DNA of 64,000 bases from Rhizophagus irregularis (taxonomy: Eukaryota > Glomeromycota > Glomeromycetes > Glomerales > Glomeraceae): positions 3,865,501-3,929,500 of the forward strand of contig NC_089438.1 in assembly GCF_026210795.1 (NCBI RefSeq), given 5' to 3'. Numbering within the stretch: the stretch's first letter is position 1; every line of letters begins with the position of its first letter. The position numbers were made by a program, and so were the translations under genes. The notes below the pieces were generated by a model, which was given only the letters and a program-made list of their open reading frames with translations, was not told the DNA's origin and searched no databases. Shown one piece after another: positions 59,760 through 64,000 of the stretch.

Positions 59760-62700
59760 ATGTCTTATAGTTATAATCAATCTGTTAATGCTGCGATAAA
59801 TAGAGCTAATGCATTAATAGATTATAATACTTGCAATGACATGCACCAAGCATTTGAATCTGTACGACAAACCCTTCTTGTTGATGATTCACTTACAGAA
59901 AATGAAAGAAATGAAGCAATAATAATAACCTCTAAAATTTACGATACTTATAAAATTATTAATAATGAAGGAACGAAAAGAATTTGTGAAAATTGTAACC
60001 AAGAATGTTTAGCTACAACATATTGTGAACTTTGTGTTCGAAATTATTTAAAAGAAAATTTTTCAAATTGGACATCCGGAAATGATGCTGTTGATAATTT
60101 AATAAAAGAATGTCAATTGAATACATTAGAACCAATAAAGACAATAGAATGGATTCCATATAATCATTTGGAAGATATTAAATATTTAACAAAAGGCGGG
60201 TGTTCTGAAATTTACACAGCAATTTGGATTGATAAAAGATATGATGAGTGGGATTCTAGAGAACAACGATTAAAAAGAATTGAAAAACCTGGATTTGTAC
60301 AAAGTGTAATACTTAAAGGATTGGAAAATGTTGAAAATGCAAGCCTTAATTGGTTTGAAGAGGTTTGCAATTTAAAGTATTTAAAGTTGATAAGATTCTA
60401 TTAAGTTATTAATGAATTTTTTTATAGGCTACAGCCCATTTAATTTTGAGTACTAGATGCTCAGAAATTGTCCAATGTTATGGTTTAACACAAGATCCAT
60501 CAAATGGAAATTATATGCTTGTATTGAATATAATGGATATAGATTTAAGAAAATATTTACAACAAAACCATAAACAACTTACATGGAAAGAAAGAATTTA
60601 CCTTGTATATTATATAGCTAATGCACTTGCACAAATTCATTATGTGAATGCAATTCATAGAGATTTGCATTCCGGAAACATATTATTTAGAATTGGTCAA
60701 AGTCCTTTTATTAGTGATCTTGGATTTTGTGGACCTGCAGATAGACCATTAAAAAGTATATATGGAAATCTTCCTTATGTAGCGCCTGAGGTTATTGTTG
60801 GAAAAGAACAAACTTTTGAATCTGATATTTATAGTATCGCAATGCTTATGTGGGAAATTTCATCTGGACGACCACCATTTAATAATTATGAACATGATTA
60901 TCAACTTGCAACGAATATTGTTAATGGTATTAGACCAAAAATTGTACCAGGAACTCCTTTAGAATATAAAAATTTAATGGAACAATGTTGGGATGCTGAT
61001 CCATCGAAGAGACCTCATATTATTACGCTTCGGAATAAATTAAGTGAAATTTATCAAAATAGCTCGGATGAACTATTAGTTCAACCAGAAGACGACAGTT
61101 TTGAAACGGAAAACTATAATAGCAGTAACATATCATCTACTAGTAAACTTCATTATTTTGAAAATCTTCCTTCACCAAGAAATGCAACAGAAGGTATTAT
61201 ACTTACTTAAAGTATATTGACTATTAAAAAGACGTATTAATTTATATTATTAATTTTTTTTTAATTTTAATAATAGAAGAACAAGAAGGTATATATTAAA
61301 ACGAATTGCCATTTTATTTTACTGCAGATGATTAATTATAATATGTTTTTATAGCGTTTCATAGTAAATCATATGATTTTGACATCCCTAATAATAGTAA
61401 GTGTAATTACATTTATGTTAAATAATTTATAGTAAAGTATTATTTATTAACTTATTTTGCCTTTTTTAGTTGATGATTTTAATAAATCAAGTGATCAGAA
61501 AGATAATATATTGGAAATAAATAGTACATTTAAAGGTAATTTCACTATTTTATTTTAAAATGGTATAAAATTATTTGGAAATTGCTAAATCTTTTCACCA
61601 GTGGGATATACGTAATTTTTATCACGTGACCTCCATGAACTTTTGTCACCGGTGACCTCTGTTTTTGTATTTTTATTATTTATTTTAGAAACTTGAAATG
61701 GGCAAATCCTATGGTCACCTTATATGTCACACTGGCAACGGTCACCACTGGTGATCTTTAGCGAAACCTAAATTATTTAATTAATATTCACTAATTTAAT
61801 ATAAATTTTTAGACGTCCAAAGTAATGATAAAATCGAAACAATGCAAAAGGAGGAAGATAAACATTATACTAATGTTAAAGGTATATTAAATAATTATTA
61901 TACTTATTATACTGATGATTATTTTGTATTTTTTAATTTTTTTAATTTTGATTTATATTTGGTAGATGATGATGATATATATAATAATCCAAATACTCAT
62001 TCAGAAGAACAAGATGAATTGGGACTTTCTGAAAGTAAGAGTCACTCTTTTAGAAATATAAAGTATATTTAAAAAAAAATCCTTATAAATGGTGCTAACT
62101 TAATATAAATTTTTAGAACTCCAAAGTAATTATAAAATTGAAACAATGCTAAAGCAAGGAGAGAAACATTATAATATTGATGGTATGTCAAATAACTATT
62201 ATACTGATGATTATTTTAGTATTTTTAATTTTGTTTTAATTTTTTTTTTAATTTGGTAGATGATGATGATATATATAATAATCCAAATATTCATTCAGAA
62301 GATCAAGATGTATTAAACTTTTCTGAAAGTAAGAATTATTCTTTTAAAACGTATAGTATAATTAAAAAAATTCTCAAAATGGTGCTAACTTAATATAATT
62401 TTTTAGACATCCAAAGTAGTTATAAAATTGAAACAATGCAAAAACAAGAAGAAAAACATCATATTAATGTTGATGGTACGTTAAATAATAATTATATTGA
62501 TGATTATTTTAGTATTTTTAAATTAATTTTAATTCTGATTTATATTTTATAGATGATGATGATATATATAATAATCCAAATATTCATTCAGAAGAACAAG
62601 ATGAATTAGAACTTTCTGAAAGTAAGAATTATTCTTTTAAAAAATATATAATATATTTAAAAAAAATCTAAAAAAATGGCGCTAACTTAATACAATTTTT

Positions 62701-63958
62701 TAGACATCCAAAGTAGTTATAAAATTGAAATGATGCAAAAACAAGAGGAGAAACACTATCCTAATGTTGATGGTATGTTAAATTACTAATATACTGATGA
62801 TTATTCTAGTATTTTTTTAATATATTTTAATTTTGATTTATATTTGATAGATAATGATGAAATATATAATAATCCAAATATTCATTCAGAAGAACAAAAT
62901 GAATTGGAACTTCCTGAGAGTATGAATTACTCTTTTAGAAAATTATAGTATATTTAAAAAAAAAATTCTCAAAAAATGGTGCTAACTTAATATAAATTTT
63001 AGACGTCCAAAGTAATTATAAAATCGAAACAATGCAAAAGCAAGAAGAAAAACATTATACTAATGTTGAACGTATGTTAAATAACTATTATGCTAATGAT
63101 TATTTTAGTATTTTTTAATTTTATTTTTAATTTTGATTTATATTTAGCAGATGATGACATATATAATAATCCAAATATTCACTCAGAAGAACAAAATGAA
63201 TTGGAACTTCCTGAAAGTAAGGATTACTTTTATAAAATTATGTAGTATAAAAAAAATCCTTAAAAAATGGCGCTAACTTAATAATAAATTTTTAGACGTC
63301 CAAAGTAATTATAAAATTGAAACAATGCAAAAGCAAGAAGAGAAACACTATCCTAAAGTTGAAGGTATGTTAAATAACTATTATGCTAATGATTATTTTA
63401 GTATTTTTTAATTTTATTTTTGATTTTGATTTATATTTAGCAGATGATGACATATATAATAATCCAAATATTCATTCAGAAGAACAAAATGAATTGGAAC
63501 TTCCTGAAAGTAAGGCTTACTTTTATAAAATCATGTAGTATAAAAAAATCCTTAAAAAATGGCGCTAACTTAATAATAAATTTTTAGACGTCCAAAGTAG
63601 TTATAAAATTGAAACAATGCAAAAGCAAGAAGAGAAACACTATCCTAAAGTTGAAGGTATGTTAAATAACTATTATACTGATGATTAGTTTAATATTTCT
63701 TTAATTTTTTGTTAATTTTAATTTGTATTTGATAGATGATGACGATATATATAATAATCCAAATATTCACTCAGAAGAACAAAATGAATTGGAACTTCCT
63801 GAAAGTATGAATTACTCTTTTAGAAATTTATAGTATATTTAAAAAAAATTTTTTTTCAAAAAATGGTGCTAACTTAATATAAATATTAGACTTCCAAAGT
63901 AATTATAAAATTGAAACAATGCAAAACAAAGAAGAAAAACATTATACTAATATTGATG
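59760..63958 (+). CDS. Zn-ribbon TKL-type kinase with expanded small-exon tail (3' end outside window)
   Basis: Exons 59760-60362, 60428-61193, 61277-61288 (12 nt), 61355-61396, 61470-61535, then the alternating A/B array from 61813 to 63958. The first intron is phase 0, all later ones phase 1. Zinc ribbon Cys 76, 79, 89, 92 (CENCNQEC...YCELC), NWTSGN, glycine loop KGGCSEIY without the third glycine, ATP lysine in VILK. HRDLHSGNIL, SDLGF (DLG for DFG), VAPEV and CWDADPSKRP complete the kinase. The tail encodes IDDFNKSS and then at least 15 small cassettes. All splice sites are intact and the frame stays open throughout. The intron 61536-61812 contains a small inverted-repeat element. The stop codon and any remaining cassettes lie to the right of the window. 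Likely an active kinase with a long, acidic, Asn/Gln-rich, low-complexity tail. Confidence 0.88.
61595..61754. mobile_element. 160-bp MITE-like insertion in a kinase intron
   Basis: Perfect 10-bp terminal inverted repeats TCACCAGTGG / CCACTGGTGA, flanked by TCTTT on both sides (61590-61594 and 61755-61759). The inside is rich in GTGACC/GGTCAC words. The host intron is 277 bp against 70-100 bp for its neighbours, consistent with an insertion. No coding capacity. The family is not identified. Confidence 0.7.
61813..63958 (+). repeat. Alternating symmetric-exon array A1-B1...A8
   Basis: A exons: 61813-61881, 62117-62182, 62407-62475, 62704-62772, 63003-63071, 63296-63364, 63588-63656, 63890-63958. 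B exons: 61966-62034, 62260-62328, 62553-62621, 62851-62919, 63151-63216, 63444-63509, 63736-63804. All are 66 or 69 nt and enter and leave in phase 1. A encodes the type VQSNYKIETMQKQEEKHY plus TNVDG. B encodes DDDIYNNPNIHSEEQ then DELELPES. The A-to-A period is 290-304 bp. Introns before A exons share GGCGCTAACTTAATA...TTTTTAG, with a clear CTAAC branch point. Introns before B exons share TTTGATTTATATTTGGTAG or TTTAGCAG. The array continues past the right edge. Confidence 0.9.
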
Positions 63959-64000
63959 GTATGTAAAATAACTATTATACTGATGATTATTAGTATTTTT

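Noticed and set aside
1-64000. tRNA, rRNA or CRISPR features
   Set aside because: By eye I found no cloverleaf with T-loop GTTCRANYC in context, no rRNA segment, and no regularly spaced identical repeats with unique spacers; the two arrays here are exon arrays.

Overview
The window looks like a nuclear contig from an arbuscular mycorrhizal fungus (Glomeromycotina, probably Rhizophagus or a close relative). It is very AT-rich and gene-poor. Genes carry many short introns (about 65-100 bp, GTA/AG type, some with a CTAAC branch point). The recognisable content is typical of these genomes: expanded Zn-ribbon/TKL-type kinases, a Crinkler-like remnant, an ankyrin remnant, LINE and transposase fragments, and a solo LTR. 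This assignment rests on protein families and composition; I ran no database search.

Layout. 1-5277 (-): a giant kinase gene whose N-terminal half is nine tandem Zn-ribbon + kinase N-lobe modules, followed by one C-lobe that runs off the left edge. 8.6-9.2 kb: a repeat related to kinase 5' flanks. 9.76-10.97 kb: a broken Crinkler-like gene. 14.2-16.2 kb: a second copy of the flank repeat, split by an 830-bp solo LTR. 16.2-18.2 kb (+): an intact kinase preceded by a broken duplicate of its own 5' end. 18.7-19.2, 26.4-26.9, 30.2-30.6, 40.0-40.2 and 45.3-45.4 kb: a dispersed pyrimidine-tract plus 'mini-exon' motif. 20.9-21.9 kb: a tandem duplication. 23.3-26.4 kb: decayed ankyrin gene. 28.2-28.4 kb: transposase HTH remnant. 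32.2-34.5 kb (-): kinase. 35.6-38.3 kb: a possible element with direct terminal repeats and an unrecognised broken ORF chain, then a GC-rich hairpin-bearing island to 38.86 kb. 39.5-39.9 kb: LINE 3' remnant. 42.3-44.0 kb (+): five-exon alpha/beta hydrolase. 47.2-47.5 kb: Myb-like fragment. 49.2-51.5 kb (+): kinase. 53.4-53.8 kb: decayed repeat-family ORF. 54.3-55.0 kb (+): small spliced hypothetical gene. 56.2-57.1 kb: third copy of the flank repeat. 59.76-64 kb (+): a kinase whose 3' half is an alternating array of at least 15 symmetric small exons, running off the right edge.

The main theme is one kinase family (Zn ribbon, N-lobe, C-lobe, acidic Asn-rich tail made of tiny phase-1 exons) that has grown in two ways. 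The left-edge gene multiplied the Zn-ribbon/N-lobe part using phase-0 exons. The right-edge gene multiplied the tail using phase-1 exons. Both arrays keep the reading frame whatever the copy number, so they look like a way of making receptor- or scaffold-like length variants of kinases. I consider these two arrays the most interesting content of the window.
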